Shown here one piece after another: positions 16,482 to 26,214 of a stretch of 64,000 bases of DNA. The notes under the pieces were generated by a model. The model saw nothing but the letters and a program-made list of their open reading frames with translations. It did no database searches and was not told the DNA's origin. Position numbers and translations under genes: made by a program. The stretch covers positions 1 to 64,000 of the forward strand of contig CAYVQE010000015.1 in the NCBI GenBank assembly GCA_964454005.1, in the 5' to 3' direction. The DNA comes from CAYVQE01 sp964454005. Lineage in GTDB: Bacteria > Myxococcota > B64-G9. The stretch's first letter is position 1. Every line of letters starts with the position of its first letter.

Positions 16482-16506
16482 ATATGCCCCCGCGCCGGTT
16501 TTGCAA
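16479..16506 (-). promoter_or_regulatory. Probable sigma-70 promoter for tsaC
   Basis: On the minus strand TTGCAA (16506-16501), a 16-base spacer and TATAAA (16484-16479). Transcription would start near 16472, about 117 bases before the tsaC start codon. The rest of the 317-base gap between tsaC and the gene at 16673 shows no other clear feature. Confidence 0.5.
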
Positions 16507-16672
16507 GTCCAATCGACGGTTGGCGGGTGGATTTTGGCGCCCCGTCGTGATCAAGCCCGAAGTGCCGCCAACCAATTGTTTTTATGCGGCAATACGATGT
16601 GTTCCGGCCGTGCCGGCTTGACGGCCGGCGGGCGCACCGGTAGGCTGCCCGGGCGAGGGGAGGCCGCCAGCG

Positions 16673-18010
16673 GTGCTCTGTCCGCGTTGCCAACAGCAGG
16701 TGCCCGACGGCCCTGAGTGCGCCGCCTGCGGGGTGGTGATCGAGAAGTTCCTGGCCAAAGAGGCCAGGGACCGCGAGGCGCGCCGGCACGAAAACCCGAC
16801 CGGCCAGGCGGCCGGCGTCGCTGCGGCGGCTGGGTCGACCGCCGGGGCTGCACCGGTGGCGGCTGCGGCGGCCGGTCCGGCGGTCGGCCAGGCCCGCAGC
16901 CGCGGTCCGCACCGGGTCTCCGACCGGCACCGCATCGGGCTCTACGGCCAGCTGGCCCGGATGCTCGAAGCCGGCTTGAGCCCGGTCGAGGCCCTGCGCC
17001 TGACCGAACGTCACAGCCGTGGCGCTCTGGCGGCCGGACTGGGCTCCATGCGGGCCGGGATCGAGGCGGGGGCCACCTTTGCCCAGGCAGCCGCCGGGCT
17101 GCCGGGCCTGTTTCCGGCCGATGCCCGGGTGTTGCTGGAAGCCGGCGAGGCCACCGGTGGGCTGCCGGCCGCCCTGCGGGCCCTGGCGTCCACGGCCGAG
17201 GTTCGCCTGGACGTGCGCCGGCAGATCGCGCGGGCCTGCATCTACCCCTTCGTGTTGTTCAGCCTGGTCTTCTTCGTCCCCAGGCTGCACTTGGTGTTCA
17301 GCGCCGGCCTGGGGGCCTACCTGCGGGCCACGCTGGTGCCCTACCTGTTGACCCTGGTGGTGCTGTTGGTCGCGGTCTGGTTGCTGCCGGCGGGGTTGTC
17401 GCGGCTGCTGGGCCCCGGGCGCAGCCAGCGCTTGCTGCGGCGCCTGCCGCTGCTCGGCGGCCTGTGGCGGCGTTCGGCCAGGGCGCGATTCGCCCGCCAC
17501 CTGGGCGGCGCCCTGGAGGCCGGGCTGCCGGTGGGCACCGCCTTGCGCCTGGCCACCCGGGCCACCGGCGATCCGCGCTGGATCGACGCGGCGGGCCCGA
17601 TGGAGCGAGCCATCGGGCAAGGCGCCAGCCTGCACGCGGCCCTGGCCCAATCGGGGTTGTTGGACGACGAGTTCTTGCTGGCGGTGGCGGCCGGAGAGCG
17701 GGTGGGCCGGTTGGGCGAGGCGCTGGAGCAGCAGGCCCGGTTGCTGCAGGCCGAGCTGCTGCACCGGATCCATGTGAGCGTGCAGCTGGCCGCGGTGGCG
17801 ATCCTGTTGCTGACCTACGCCTTCGTGGCCCGGGCCATCGTGGGCGAATTCCAGAGCGTGCTGGGCGGGACCCAGCAGCAGATGCAGCAGTTGATGAAGG
17901 AACTCGGCGGCGCGCCCGGAGCCGCCGGCATGGAGGATCTGCTGCGCGAGCTGGGCCAACCGGCCGGGGCGTCGCGGCTGCCGCCGGAGCTCGAGGGAAT
18001 TCTGCCGTGA
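16673..18010 (+). CDS. Zinc-ribbon protein with type II secretion F (GspF/PilC-like) domains
   Basis: 445 residues starting at GTG 16673 (GGGGAGG 9 bases upstream). Residues 3-19 hold two Cys pairs (CPRC and CAAC), a zinc ribbon. An Ala-rich linker follows, then two helical GspF-type repeats (about 80-180 and 275-370). Membrane helices are at about 190-212, 220-242 and 368-390. GspF/PilC proteins anchor the pilus or type II secretion ATPase at the inner membrane. No other pilus or secretion gene is nearby, so it is an orphan. The next gene starts inside its stop codon (GTGA). Confidence 0.75.
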   Translation: MLCPRCQQQVPDGPECAACGVVIEKFLAKEARDREARRHENPTGQAAGVAAAAGSTAGAAPVAAAAAGPAVGQARSRGPHRVSDRHRIGLYGQLARMLEAGLSPVEALRLTERHSRGALAAGLGSMRAGIEAGATFAQAAAGLPGLFPADARVLLEAGEATGGLPAALRALASTAEVRLDVRRQIARACIYPFVLFSLVFFVPRLHLVFSAGLGAYLRATLVPYLLTLVVLLVAVWLLPAGLSRLLGPGRSQRLLRRLPLLGGLWRRSARARFARHLGGALEAGLPVGTALRLATRATGDPRWIDAAGPMERAIGQGASLHAALAQSGLLDDEFLLAVAAGERVGRLGEALEQQARLLQAELLHRIHVSVQLAAVAILLLTYAFVARAIVGEFQSVLGGTQQQMQQLMKELGGAPGAAGMEDLLRELGQPAGASRLPPELEGILP

Positions 18011-18801
18011 ATCTGATCGAACGCTGCCAGATGGTGTTGGTCGAGCCCAGCGAGGCCGGCAACGTGGGCGCCGCTTGCCGGGCGCTGATGAACTGCGGCT
18101 TCGGGCCGCCGACCCTGGTGCGGCCGCAGAATCTGGATTGGCCGGAGGCCCGGCGGCGAGCGGTACACGCCACCGTCCTGGTCGAAAAGGCCCGGCGCTG
18201 CGCTGCGCTGGAGGATGCGCTGGCCGGAGCCCACTGGGTGGTGGGGGTGTCGGCCCGGGCCCGCAGTCACCCCGAGCGCAAGCCGGTGCTGGATCCCGAT
18301 GGGCTGGTCGAGCGCTTGGCGGCCCTGCCGGCCGGCGGCCGGGCGGCGCTGCTGTTCGGACCCGAGCGCACCGGCCTGACCAATGCCCAGCTAGGCCGCT
18401 GTCAGGATGTGGTGCGTCTACCCACCGCGGATGCCTATCCCAGCCTCAACCTGGCCCATGCGGTGCTGCTGATCGCCTGGACCGTGCGCCGGGCCGACCT
18501 GACGCAGGCGGCGGACGGTAGCCGGCCGCTGCAGCGGGCGCCGGTGCCGGCCGCGGCGTTGGCCGGTCTGATGGAGCACGCCGCGCGGACGCTGGCGGTG
18601 ATCGGTTTCCTCAACCCGCAGAATCCGCGCCTGGTGCTCGACGATCTGCGCCACATCTTCGCCCGGGCGCAGCTCGACGAACGCGAGCTCGGAATGGTGC
18701 GCGGGATTTTCCATCGCATGGACGTCTGGATCGAACGCCACGGCGGGCCGCCGACGCCCAACCAGCGCCGCACCGCCGACAGCCGCGAGGGGGAGCCGTG
18801 A
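18007..18801 (+). CDS. SpoU/TrmH-family RNA 2'-O-methyltransferase (TrmJ-like)
   Basis: 264 residues. GTG 18007 overlaps the stop of the GspF-like gene by 4 bases. The SPOUT knot motifs are clear: an N-terminal VLVEPSEAGNVGAACRALM, then LLFGPERTGLTNAQL and YPSLNLAHAVLLIAW. This pattern is that of TrmJ, which methylates the ribose at position 32 in tRNA using S-adenosylmethionine; other members modify rRNA, so the exact target is uncertain. The C-terminal helical extension (about 180-250) also resembles TrmJ. It is followed by another GTGA overlap. Confidence 0.85.
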   Translation: MNLIERCQMVLVEPSEAGNVGAACRALMNCGFGPPTLVRPQNLDWPEARRRAVHATVLVEKARRCAALEDALAGAHWVVGVSARARSHPERKPVLDPDGLVERLAALPAGGRAALLFGPERTGLTNAQLGRCQDVVRLPTADAYPSLNLAHAVLLIAWTVRRADLTQAADGSRPLQRAPVPAAALAGLMEHAARTLAVIGFLNPQNPRLVLDDLRHIFARAQLDERELGMVRGIFHRMDVWIERHGGPPTPNQRRTADSREGEP

Positions 18802-19439
18802 ATCCGCAGCCGACCCTGCAGCCCAGCCATCCCGGCTGGGACTTCCGCGCCTGCGCCTGGCGCGCGTTGACCGCCGAGGCGCCCCTGATGGAACTCGAGG
18901 TCTTCTGGGATCTGGTCGAAGCCATCGGCTGGGGCCGCGAGACCGACGTGGCGCGCGCCGCCCGGGTGGTGGCCGACCGCGCCAGCGCGGCCGATTGCGC
19001 CGGGGCCGATGGCCGCGAAGCGCGGTTGGCGGTGCGGTTGCAGGAACGGCTGGAGCGCTGGGAGCACGAGAACGGCCAGCAGCTGCCGCTGGCCGACGAC
19101 GACTACGCGGCCATGGTCCACCACCTGGTCGGTCTCGGCCAGGGCGAGTACGAGCGGGTGCTGCGCGAGCCGCAGCGGGTGGTCCGGCGGGCCGAGCGGC
19201 GCCTGTTCCGCAAGTCCTTCGCCGAGGTCTTTCCCGCCGCCGCCCAGCTCTATCCGCTGGCGGAGTTTCACGAGGCACTGGCGGCGGCGGTCGAGCCGCT
19301 GCCCGTCGACCCGCGGACCGCAGACTCGCAGCTCGATGATCTGCAGGTGATCGATCATCCGCAGCACGGCCTGGGCGTGGCTCTGATGCGCCCGGCCGGC
19401 AGCCGGCTGGTGTTCGCCGATGGGGATCTCAGGCTGTAG
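18798..19439 (+). CDS. DUF4240-like protein
   Basis: 213 residues; GTG 18798 overlaps the previous stop by 4 bases and has GAGGGGGAG upstream. Soluble and rich in Ala, Arg and Glu. The segment LEVFWDLVEAIGWG, and later the YAAMVHHLVGLGQGEYERVL segment, recall DUF4240 proteins, whose function is unknown. The C-terminal 30 residues form a separate small beta-rich piece. Translational coupling to the methyltransferase may mean only operon organisation. Confidence 0.55.
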   Translation: MNPQPTLQPSHPGWDFRACAWRALTAEAPLMELEVFWDLVEAIGWGRETDVARAARVVADRASAADCAGADGREARLAVRLQERLERWEHENGQQLPLADDDYAAMVHHLVGLGQGEYERVLREPQRVVRRAERRLFRKSFAEVFPAAAQLYPLAEFHEALAAAVEPLPVDPRTADSQLDDLQVIDHPQHGLGVALMRPAGSRLVFADGDLRL

Positions 19440-19466
19440 CCGCAGGGGTCGTTTCCGGCGTGTTGC

Positions 19467-20990
19467 TCAGCGCGGCCGGATCACGTCGTAGAGTTCGATC
19501 GGCTCGCGCTTGCCCTTGACCCGCACCGGCTCCATGCGGCGCACCTCGACCCGATCGCGGACGCGGTCGTAGGTGCTGGCCGTGATCAGCACCTCGCCCC
19601 CGCGGGCGACGCCCTCGAGCCGCGAGGCCAGGTTGACCTGGTCGCCGATGACCGTGTAGGAGATCCGGCGCTCGTCGCCGATGTTGCCCACGAACACGTC
19701 GCCGGTGTTCAGACCGATACCGACGTGGATCTCAGGCAGGCCCTCGGCCTGCCAGCGGGCCAGCAAGCGCTGGTGGGCCTGGCGCATCGCCACCGCCGCC
19801 CGCACCGCCAGCAGGGCGTGGTCCGGTTGGCCCACCGGTGCCCCCCAAAAGGCCATGACGCAGTCGCCGATGAACTTGTCCAGCGTGCCGCGGTAGAGCA
19901 GCACCACCTCGGTCATGGCCCGCAGGTGCTCGTTGAGCATGCGCACCAGGGTGTCGGTGTCGAGCCGCTCGCTGGCGGCGGTGAAGCCGCGCAGATCGCT
20001 GAACAGCACGGTCAGCTCGCGCCGCTGGCCGGCGAAGAAGTCGCAGTCGGTGCGCAGCATCTCCTCGACCACGTCGGCCGAGACGTAGCGGCTGAACACC
20101 CCCTTGATGCGCTGGCGCTCGATGTCTTCGAAGATGGCGGTGTCGATCTGCGAGGCCATGGCCGACAGCAGGCGCTGGGTCTCGGCGGCGAACGGCACCA
20201 TGTCGCGATTGAACACGGCGAAGGCACCGATGATGTCCTCGTCGAGGATCAGCGGCACGCACAGCGCCGAGCCGATGGCCGGGTGCAGCCCGCCGGCGCT
20301 GACCAGGCCGCGCAGCGCGAATGTCTGCTCGGCCAGCCGCTTGGTGGCCCGCAGGCCGGCCGGGTCGGAGAAGTCCCGGCAGTCGATGATCGAGGGAAAG
20401 CGGATGTCGACGGCGTCATTGGACTTGTTGAACAGCACCACCACCGCGGCGTCGGCCGGGATGAACTCCAGGATGGCCTGGCCGGCCCGGTCGAGCATCT
20501 TGTCGAAGGGCAGGTGGCTGTCGCGCAGCCGGTCAAGGGTGAAGATGGCCTCGAGTTCGCGGTTGCGTTGCTGCAGATTGGTGTGGCTCAGGGCGTGCTC
20601 GATCGCCGAGTCGATCACCGAGGCCGCCAGCTCGCCGGCCTGGCGCATGGCGTGCGTCATGGGGCCGAAGCTTCGCAGCGCCAGCAGGCCCAGATCCCGG
20701 CGCCGCGGTCGCAGCGGCAGCAGCAGTAGATCGGGGCCGGTCTCTGTCTCACCGCCGCCGGCGTTTTCGATGCCGGCCTGCAGCGCCTGGCTCAGCGGTT
20801 GATCGGGAGCCGGGTTGTTCAGGCCGCCGGAATTCTCGTCGCGCACCAGCAGGTGGGCCTCGTCGAAGCCCAGCTCACCCAGGTAGCGGCAGAAGGCGCG
20901 GCACAGGGGTGCCAACTCCAGCGTGGTGTCCCGGATGCGATCCAGGTCGCGCAGGATGTCCAGCTCGCCTCTGGTCGGCACAGCGGTCAT
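19467..20990 (-). CDS. GAF-domain class III adenylate/guanylate cyclase
   Basis: 507 residues. ATG 20990 is used (GGAG 6-8 bases upstream); the frame upstream is non-coding. A variable N-terminal sensor (about 10-130) is followed by a GAF domain (about 145-305, ending in a coiled linker) and a class III nucleotide cyclase domain (about 335-505). Visible cyclase motifs: LFSDLRGFT with a metal Asp, DKFIGDCVMAFWG with the second metal Asp and a purine-specifying Lys, and YTVIGDQVNLASRLEG. The Lys favours ATP, hence cAMP. No membrane helix, so cytosolic. The GAF ligand is unknown. It is 26 bases upstream of mgtE's stop and may be co-transcribed with it. Confidence 0.85.
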   Translation of the reverse strand: MTAVPTRGELDILRDLDRIRDTTLELAPLCRAFCRYLGELGFDEAHLLVRDENSGGLNNPAPDQPLSQALQAGIENAGGGETETGPDLLLLPLRPRRRDLGLLALRSFGPMTHAMRQAGELAASVIDSAIEHALSHTNLQQRNRELEAIFTLDRLRDSHLPFDKMLDRAGQAILEFIPADAAVVVLFNKSNDAVDIRFPSIIDCRDFSDPAGLRATKRLAEQTFALRGLVSAGGLHPAIGSALCVPLILDEDIIGAFAVFNRDMVPFAAETQRLLSAMASQIDTAIFEDIERQRIKGVFSRYVSADVVEEMLRTDCDFFAGQRRELTVLFSDLRGFTAASERLDTDTLVRMLNEHLRAMTEVVLLYRGTLDKFIGDCVMAFWGAPVGQPDHALLAVRAAVAMRQAHQRLLARWQAEGLPEIHVGIGLNTGDVFVGNIGDERRISYTVIGDQVNLASRLEGVARGGEVLITASTYDRVRDRVEVRRMEPVRVKGKREPIELYDVIRPR

Positions 20991-21016
20991 GGCGGTCTCC
21001 CACCATCCCGATCCGT

Positions 21017-22405
21017 TCAACGCAACAACATGATCGAGATTCCATAGTACACCACCAGGCCGAGAATGTCGTTGCCCGTGGTCACCAGGGGCCCGGCGGC
21101 GATGGCCGGATCGACCCGCAGCAGCCGAAAGAAAAAGGGCACCACCACCCCCATGACCGCCGAGAAGGCGATGGTCAGCAGCAGCGCCAGCGACACGGTC
21201 AGGCCCAGCATGGTCTGGCCGTGCCAGGCGTAGGCCACCACCCCCACCACCAGCCCGCAGCACAGCCCGATCAGGGCGCCGATGATCATCTCGCGCAACA
21301 AGAAGCGGCCCAGGTTGCTGAAGTCGATGCGGCCGGTGGCGAAGCCGCGAACCACGATGGTCGACGACTGGGAGCCGATGTTGCCGCCCATGGCGGCGAT
21401 GACCGGCACGAAGGACAGCAGGGCCAGCAGCTCGGGGAAGGACAGGGTGAACTGCTGGACGATGAAGCCGGAGATCAGGGTGCCGGCCATGGTGGCCAGC
21501 AACCAGGGCAGCCGCACGCTGGCGATCTTGACCACCCGGTTGCTGTAGACCAGCTCGGGTTCCTCCAGGCCCTCCATGCGCAGGATGTCTTCCTCGATCT
21601 CCTCCTCGAGCACGTCGATGACGTCGTCGTAGGTGATACGGCCCAACAGGGTATCGTCGGCGTCGACCACCGCCATCGAGACCAGGTCGTAGCGCTTGAA
21701 CATCAAGGCCACCTCCTCCTGGTCCGTCTCCGGTCGAACCGTCCAGAACTCCCGCAGGGCGACCTCGCCGACCCGGGTGTCGGGCTTGGCCAGCAGCAGC
21801 TGGTCCAGCGGCAGCAGTCCGGTCAACCGTTCGCGGGCGTCGACCATGAAGACGAAGTGTACCGCCTGGACCTCCTCGGTGTTGGCGCGGATGGCCTCGA
21901 TGGCCTGATCGACGGTGGCGTCCTCGCGCACCGACACCAGCTCGACCTGCATGATGCCGCCGGCGGTGTCCTCCGGGTAGCGCAGCAGCGACTCCACCTC
22001 GCGGCGGTCGTCGCGCGACATCCCGCGCAGCAGGTCCCGGGCCATGGAGTCGGGCAGGTCGGCCAGCACGTCGGCCGCGTCATCGGAGTCCATCTCGCCC
22101 AGCACCCGCACCAGCTGGTCGCGTTTGAGCAGGGCGGCCAGATCGTCGCGCAGGTGATCGTCGAGCTCCTCCATCAGGTCGGACAGCTCGCCGGTGGCCA
22201 GGTTGGCCACCAGCCGCGGCCACAGATCCTCGTCCACCCGATCGAACAGCAGGGCCAGATCGGCCGGGTGCAGGGTGCGCAGGAACCGGCGGATCGTGGC
22301 CGGATCGCCCTGCTCCAGCATCGCCTCGAGTTCGTCGGCGTCGGGCACCGAGTCCAGCTCGAAGTGGTCCTCGCGATCGGGCTGTTCGTTCGGCTTGGGC
22401 TCCAT
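21017..22405 (-). CDS. mgtE: MgtE magnesium transporter/channel
   Basis: 462 residues. Full MgtE layout: an acidic helical N domain (about 20-150, with DSDDAADVLADLP), tandem CBS domains (about 150-275, EDTAGGIMQ marking the junction) and a five-helix membrane domain (about 290-462). The pore motif region VPVIAAMGGNIGSQSSTIVVRG is intact. It mediates Mg2+ entry, gated by cytosolic Mg2+ bound in the N and CBS domains. GAGGAG precedes the ATG by 7 bases. On the minus strand TTGACT (22464-22459) is a weak -35 candidate. It is divergent from the YgfK-like gene. Confidence 0.92.
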   Translation of the reverse strand: MEPKPNEQPDREDHFELDSVPDADELEAMLEQGDPATIRRFLRTLHPADLALLFDRVDEDLWPRLVANLATGELSDLMEELDDHLRDDLAALLKRDQLVRVLGEMDSDDAADVLADLPDSMARDLLRGMSRDDRREVESLLRYPEDTAGGIMQVELVSVREDATVDQAIEAIRANTEEVQAVHFVFMVDARERLTGLLPLDQLLLAKPDTRVGEVALREFWTVRPETDQEEVALMFKRYDLVSMAVVDADDTLLGRITYDDVIDVLEEEIEEDILRMEGLEEPELVYSNRVVKIASVRLPWLLATMAGTLISGFIVQQFTLSFPELLALLSFVPVIAAMGGNIGSQSSTIVVRGFATGRIDFSNLGRFLLREMIIGALIGLCCGLVVGVVAYAWHGQTMLGLTVSLALLLTIAFSAVMGVVVPFFFRLLRVDPAIAAGPLVTTGNDILGLVVYYGISIMLLR

Positions 22406-22495
22406 CGGCCGTTCTCCTCGCTGGCGGTCGCCGGCAAGCTACCCCAGGCGGAGGCCCGAGTCAAACAAGCGCTTAGATTCCAGACGGATGGGTGC

Positions 22496-22524
22496 TTGAC
22501 CGGCCGGCGGGTGGGGCCTATGCT
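22496..22524 (+). promoter_or_regulatory. Sigma-70 type promoter for the YgfK-like gene
   Basis: TTGACC (22496-22501), 17-base spacer, TATGCT (22519-22524), about 100 bases before the ATG at 22623. It lies in the 217-base divergent region shared with mgtE. Confidence 0.5.
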
Positions 22525-22622
22525 GGCGGTCCGGGCTCCGGGCGCGGCGACCGCGGCCGGCCTTCGCGTGCCGCAGCCGCTCCGGCCCCAACAGACGACG
22601 GGGGAGGGCGCAGGAGGGTCCC

Positions 22623-25600
22623 ATGGCGGATCGCATGCAACCGACGGCCATCGAAGTGCTGGCCCGCTGGATCGAGGTCGAGCTCGACCAAAAACAGACC
22701 GTGTTCGGCCTGCCCGCGGCCGTGTTCCACCGGCCCTGGAGCGGCGACGGCTTCGCCTCCCATCACGCCGGCGGCCGGCTCGACACCCCGCTCGGGGTGG
22801 CCGCCGGGCCCCACACCCAACTGGCTCAGAACCTGGTCTGCGCCTATCTGGCCGGGGCCCGCTTCATCGAACTCAAGACGGTGCAGACGCTGGACCGGAT
22901 CGACGTGTCCAAGCCGTGCATCGACATGCAGGATGTGGGCTATAACTGCGAGTGGTCGCAGGAGCTGCGCATCGAGCAGTCCTTCGCGGAGTACCTCAAG
23001 GCCTGGATTCTGATCCACTGGCTGCGCCGGCGGCTGGATCTCGGTCGCGGACCCGATGCCGGGCTGCTGTTCAACATGAGCGTGGGCTATGATCTGGAAG
23101 GCATCGGTCAGGACCAGGTCCAGTGGTTTCTGGACCGCATGCACAGCGCGGGCCGGCGCCGCCGGGAGCTGCTGCGCTCGGCCGCCGCGACGGCCGCCGG
23201 CATCGCCGACGTCGAGGTGCCGGACCAGCTCAGCGACAGCGTCACCCTGTCGACCATGCACGGCTGCCCGCCCGACGAGATCGAGCGCATCGGCCGCTAC
23301 CTGATCGAACAGCGCGGCCTGCACACCGCCATCAAGCTCAACCCGACCCTGCTGGGGCCCGAGCGGCTGCGCCACATCCTGCACGGCGAGCTGGGCTTCG
23401 ACGACATCGCGGTGCCGGACGCCGCCTTCGAGCACGATCCCGACTTCGCCGCCGGGGTGGACATGGTGCGTTCGCTGCAGGCGGCGGCCGACAAGGCCGG
23501 CGTGCGGTTCTGGGTCAAGCTGACCAACACGCTGGAGACGCGCAACCTGCGCCGGGTGCTGCCCGAGCACGAGCCCATGCACTACATGTCGGGCCGGGCC
23601 TTGCACCCGCTGGCCGTCCAGCTGGCCGCCGAGCTGACCGGGGCCGTGGAGCGGCCGCTGGCCGTCTCCCTGTCGGGCGGGGCCGATGCTTACAACCTGT
23701 CGGACCTGCTGGCCAGCGGGCTGGGGCCGGTGACGGTCTGCTCGGATCTGCTGCGGCCCGGTGGCTACGGCCGGCTGAGCCAGTACCTGGAGCGGCTGGG
23801 CGAACGCATGCAGCTGGCCGGTGCGGCCGACCTGTTCGAGCTCGGCTGCCGCCGGGCCCAGGCGGCTGACGACGGCGGTCGCCGGCTGGAGGCGCTGCTG
23901 CGCCAGCAGGTGGCACCGCTGGTGGGCCGCGGGCGCGCCGGCCGGGCCGTGGCCGCCGTGCGCGACGCGCTGGCTGGCCCGGCGTCGCGCTCGCTGCGCA
24001 CCGCGCTGGTCGCAGCCGGCCGCAAGCTCGGCCTGAATCGGCAGCCATCGGAGGCGCTGGCCGAGGAGGTCGGTCGTGTCTGCCGGCGGATCGCCCTGGA
24101 GCAGACCGCCGCCCGGACGCGGCGCAACCCGCGCTACCACAAGCCCCACCGCCGCCGGTCGACCAAGACCGAGGTGGCCCTGGGGCCCTTCGACTGCAGC
24201 TTTGCCCCCTGTAGCCGGGGTTGCCCGGCCGGCCAGGACGTGCCCGGCTACATGCAGCTGGCCGCCCGCGGCGCGTTCGACGAGGCGCTGGCGGTGGTAC
24301 TGCGCGACAATCCCCTGCCGGCCACCACCGGGGCGATCTGCGATCACCCCTGCATGGAAAAGTGCGTGCGCAACCACTATGACGCTCCGCTGCGCATCCG
24401 CGGGATCAAGCGCGCCATCGTGGAACGGGCCCGGACCCGGCCCGCTCCGGAGCCGGCGGCGGCCAGCGACCGGACGGTGGCCGTGGTCGGTGCCGGCCCG
24501 GCCGGGTTGAGCGCGGCCTGGAACCTGGCGCTGGCCGGCTGCTCCCCGGTGGTCTTCGACGCCCAGCCCGAGCCCGGCGGCCTGCCGGCCGAGCTGATCC
24601 CGCACTTCCGGCTGGCCGACGACACGCTGGCGGCGGATGTGGAGCAAATCCGCCGCCTGGGGGTGGACTTTCGCTTCGGCACCGAGGTGGGCCGCGATGT
24701 CGCCTGGCAGGAGCTGGTCGCGCAGCACGCGGCCGTCTTCGTCGGCATCGGTGCCCACTGCGGCATGGAGCTGCGCATCGCCGACGAGGATTGCGACGGC
24801 GTGGTCGACTGCCTGGATCTGTTGTCGCGGACCAAGCGTCAGCGGGCCCCGGAGCTGGGCCGGCGGGTGCTGGTCATCGGCGGCGGCAACTCGGCCATGG
24901 ACGCCGCCCGCACGGCGCGCCGCTTGGTCGGCCCCCGCGGTGAGGTGACCGTGGTCTACCGCCGCAGCCTGGCCCAGATGCCGGCCGACGACGAGGAGAT
25001 CGCCGCTCTGCAGGCCGAGGGGGTGGCGTTGCGCGAGCTGGAGGCACCGGTGCGGGTGGTCAGCCGCGACGGCCGGGTGCGCGGGCTGGAGTGCGTCAGC
25101 ATGGAGCTGGGCCCGGCCGATGCCTCGGGCCGGCCGCGGCCGGTGCCGGTGGAGGGCTCCGAGCACGTGATCGAGGCCGATTCGATCATCGTGGCCATCG
25201 GCCAGCGGCCGGCCGGCGCCCTGTTCGACCAGCTCGAGCGACTCGGTGCCGAGCGCGACCGGTGGGGCGCGCTGGTGGTCGACGGCGACAGCGGCCAGAC
25301 CAGCCTGGACGGGATCTACGCCGGCGGCGATGCGGTCCGTGGTGGCGGCTCGATCATCCAGGCCGCCGCCGACGGCCGCCGGGCCGCTCGGGCCATCGCC
25401 CGCCGTCTGGGCATCGCCGAACCGGGCGCGACCGAGACCCGGCGGGACATCGACCCGGTCGCCCTGCTGGTGCGCAAATCACGGCGGCTGCAGGCGGAGC
25501 CCTGGCCCGAGCAACGGCCGGCGGAGCCGGACTTCCAGGTCCACCCGCCGCGGCCGACCACCGCGCAGGTGCAGCGCGAGGCCGAGCGCTGCCTGGACTG

Positions 25601-26165
25601 CGATCTGTTCTGCTCCCTGTGCACCACGGTCTGCCCCAACCGGGCCAACCTCTTCTACCGCTGCCGGCCGTTCCAGTGCCGCCTGCCCGCCTACGCGGTG
25701 CGGGCCGGCCGCTTGGAGTCGACCGAAGAGCGCGACTGGCAGGTGAGCCAATCGACTCAGGTGCTCAACATCGCCGACTGGTGCAACGCTTGCGGCAACT
25801 GCGAGACCTTCTGCCCCAGCGCCGGCGCGCCATACCGCGACAAGCCGCGGCTGTGCTTGAGCGATGAGAGCTTCGCGGATGAGCAGCGCGCCTACCGGTT
25901 GACGCGGACGGCGGACGGCTGGCGGCTGGAGCACAAGGAGCCGGCCGGGTTGCATCGGCTGACCCTGGCCGCGGGCCGGCTGCGCTATCGCTCACCGAAG
26001 ATCGAGGCCGAGTTGACGTCCGATTTCCGCGTCGAGCAGATCGGGCCCGGGCCGGATGCGCTCGAGGGGGAGCGGTTGAGCCTGGAGCCGGCCGCGCGGA
26101 TGCTCGTGCTCGGTCGCTCATTGGCGGCCGATGCGATCTGGCTGCCGGGTCTGGCGCGGGGCTGA
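22623..26165 (+). CDS. YgfK-like flavin/Fe-S oxidoreductase (GltD-type), 1180 residues
   Basis: Large cytosolic multidomain reductase. Residues about 1-500 form a PreA/dihydroorotate-dehydrogenase-like half (VAAGPHTQLAQN, STMHGCPPDEIERIG). From about 520 comes a glutamate-synthase-small-subunit-like module with Cys-rich entry CSFAPCSRGCPAGQ, an FAD motif VAVVGAGPAGLSAAWN near 620, an NADPH motif VLVIGGGNSAMDAAR near 750, and the flavin-closing YAGGDAVRGG. Near 990 and 1055 are two ferredoxin-like Cys clusters (CLDCDLFCSLCTTVC and CNACGNCETFC). This matches YgfK, described as a putative selenate reductase subunit working with molybdenum hydroxylases in purine/selenium metabolism. No molybdoenzyme gene is adjacent. 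GGAGG precedes the ATG. Confidence 0.8.
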   Translation: MADRMQPTAIEVLARWIEVELDQKQTVFGLPAAVFHRPWSGDGFASHHAGGRLDTPLGVAAGPHTQLAQNLVCAYLAGARFIELKTVQTLDRIDVSKPCIDMQDVGYNCEWSQELRIEQSFAEYLKAWILIHWLRRRLDLGRGPDAGLLFNMSVGYDLEGIGQDQVQWFLDRMHSAGRRRRELLRSAAATAAGIADVEVPDQLSDSVTLSTMHGCPPDEIERIGRYLIEQRGLHTAIKLNPTLLGPERLRHILHGELGFDDIAVPDAAFEHDPDFAAGVDMVRSLQAAADKAGVRFWVKLTNTLETRNLRRVLPEHEPMHYMSGRALHPLAVQLAAELTGAVERPLAVSLSGGADAYNLSDLLASGLGPVTVCSDLLRPGGYGRLSQYLERLGERMQLAGAADLFELGCRRAQAADDGGRRLEALLRQQVAPLVGRGRAGRAVAAVRDALAGPASRSLRTALVAAGRKLGLNRQPSEALAEEVGRVCRRIALEQTAARTRRNPRYHKPHRRRSTKTEVALGPFDCSFAPCSRGCPAGQDVPGYMQLAARGAFDEALAVVLRDNPLPATTGAICDHPCMEKCVRNHYDAPLRIRGIKRAIVERARTRPAPEPAAASDRTVAVVGAGPAGLSAAWNLALAGCSPVVFDAQPEPGGLPAELIPHFRLADDTLAADVEQIRRLGVDFRFGTEVGRDVAWQELVAQHAAVFVGIGAHCGMELRIADEDCDGVVDCLDLLSRTKRQRAPELGRRVLVIGGGNSAMDAARTARRLVGPRGEVTVVYRRSLAQMPADDEEIAALQAEGVALRELEAPVRVVSRDGRVRGLECVSMELGPADASGRPRPVPVEGSEHVIEADSIIVAIGQRPAGALFDQLERLGAERDRWGALVVDGDSGQTSLDGIYAGGDAVRGGGSIIQAAADGRRAARAIARRLGIAEPGATETRRDIDPVALLVRKSRRLQAEPWPEQRPAEPDFQVHPPRPTTAQVQREAERCLDCDLFCSLCTTVCPNRANLFYRCRPFQCRLPAYAVRAGRLESTEERDWQVSQSTQVLNIADWCNACGNCETFCPSAGAPYRDKPRLCLSDESFADEQRAYRLTRTADGWRLEHKEPAGLHRLTLAAGRLRYRSPKIEAELTSDFRVEQIGPGPDALEGERLSLEPAARMLVLGRSLAADAIWLPGLARG

Positions 26166-26214
26166 ATCGAAGGTCCCCGGGGAACTTCGGTCTGAAGGCG
26201 AGAGGAGGCGCGCG

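Noticed and set aside
20909..22945. 678-residue open frame on the plus strand
   Set aside because: Antisense to MgtE with Gln/His-rich nonsense composition.
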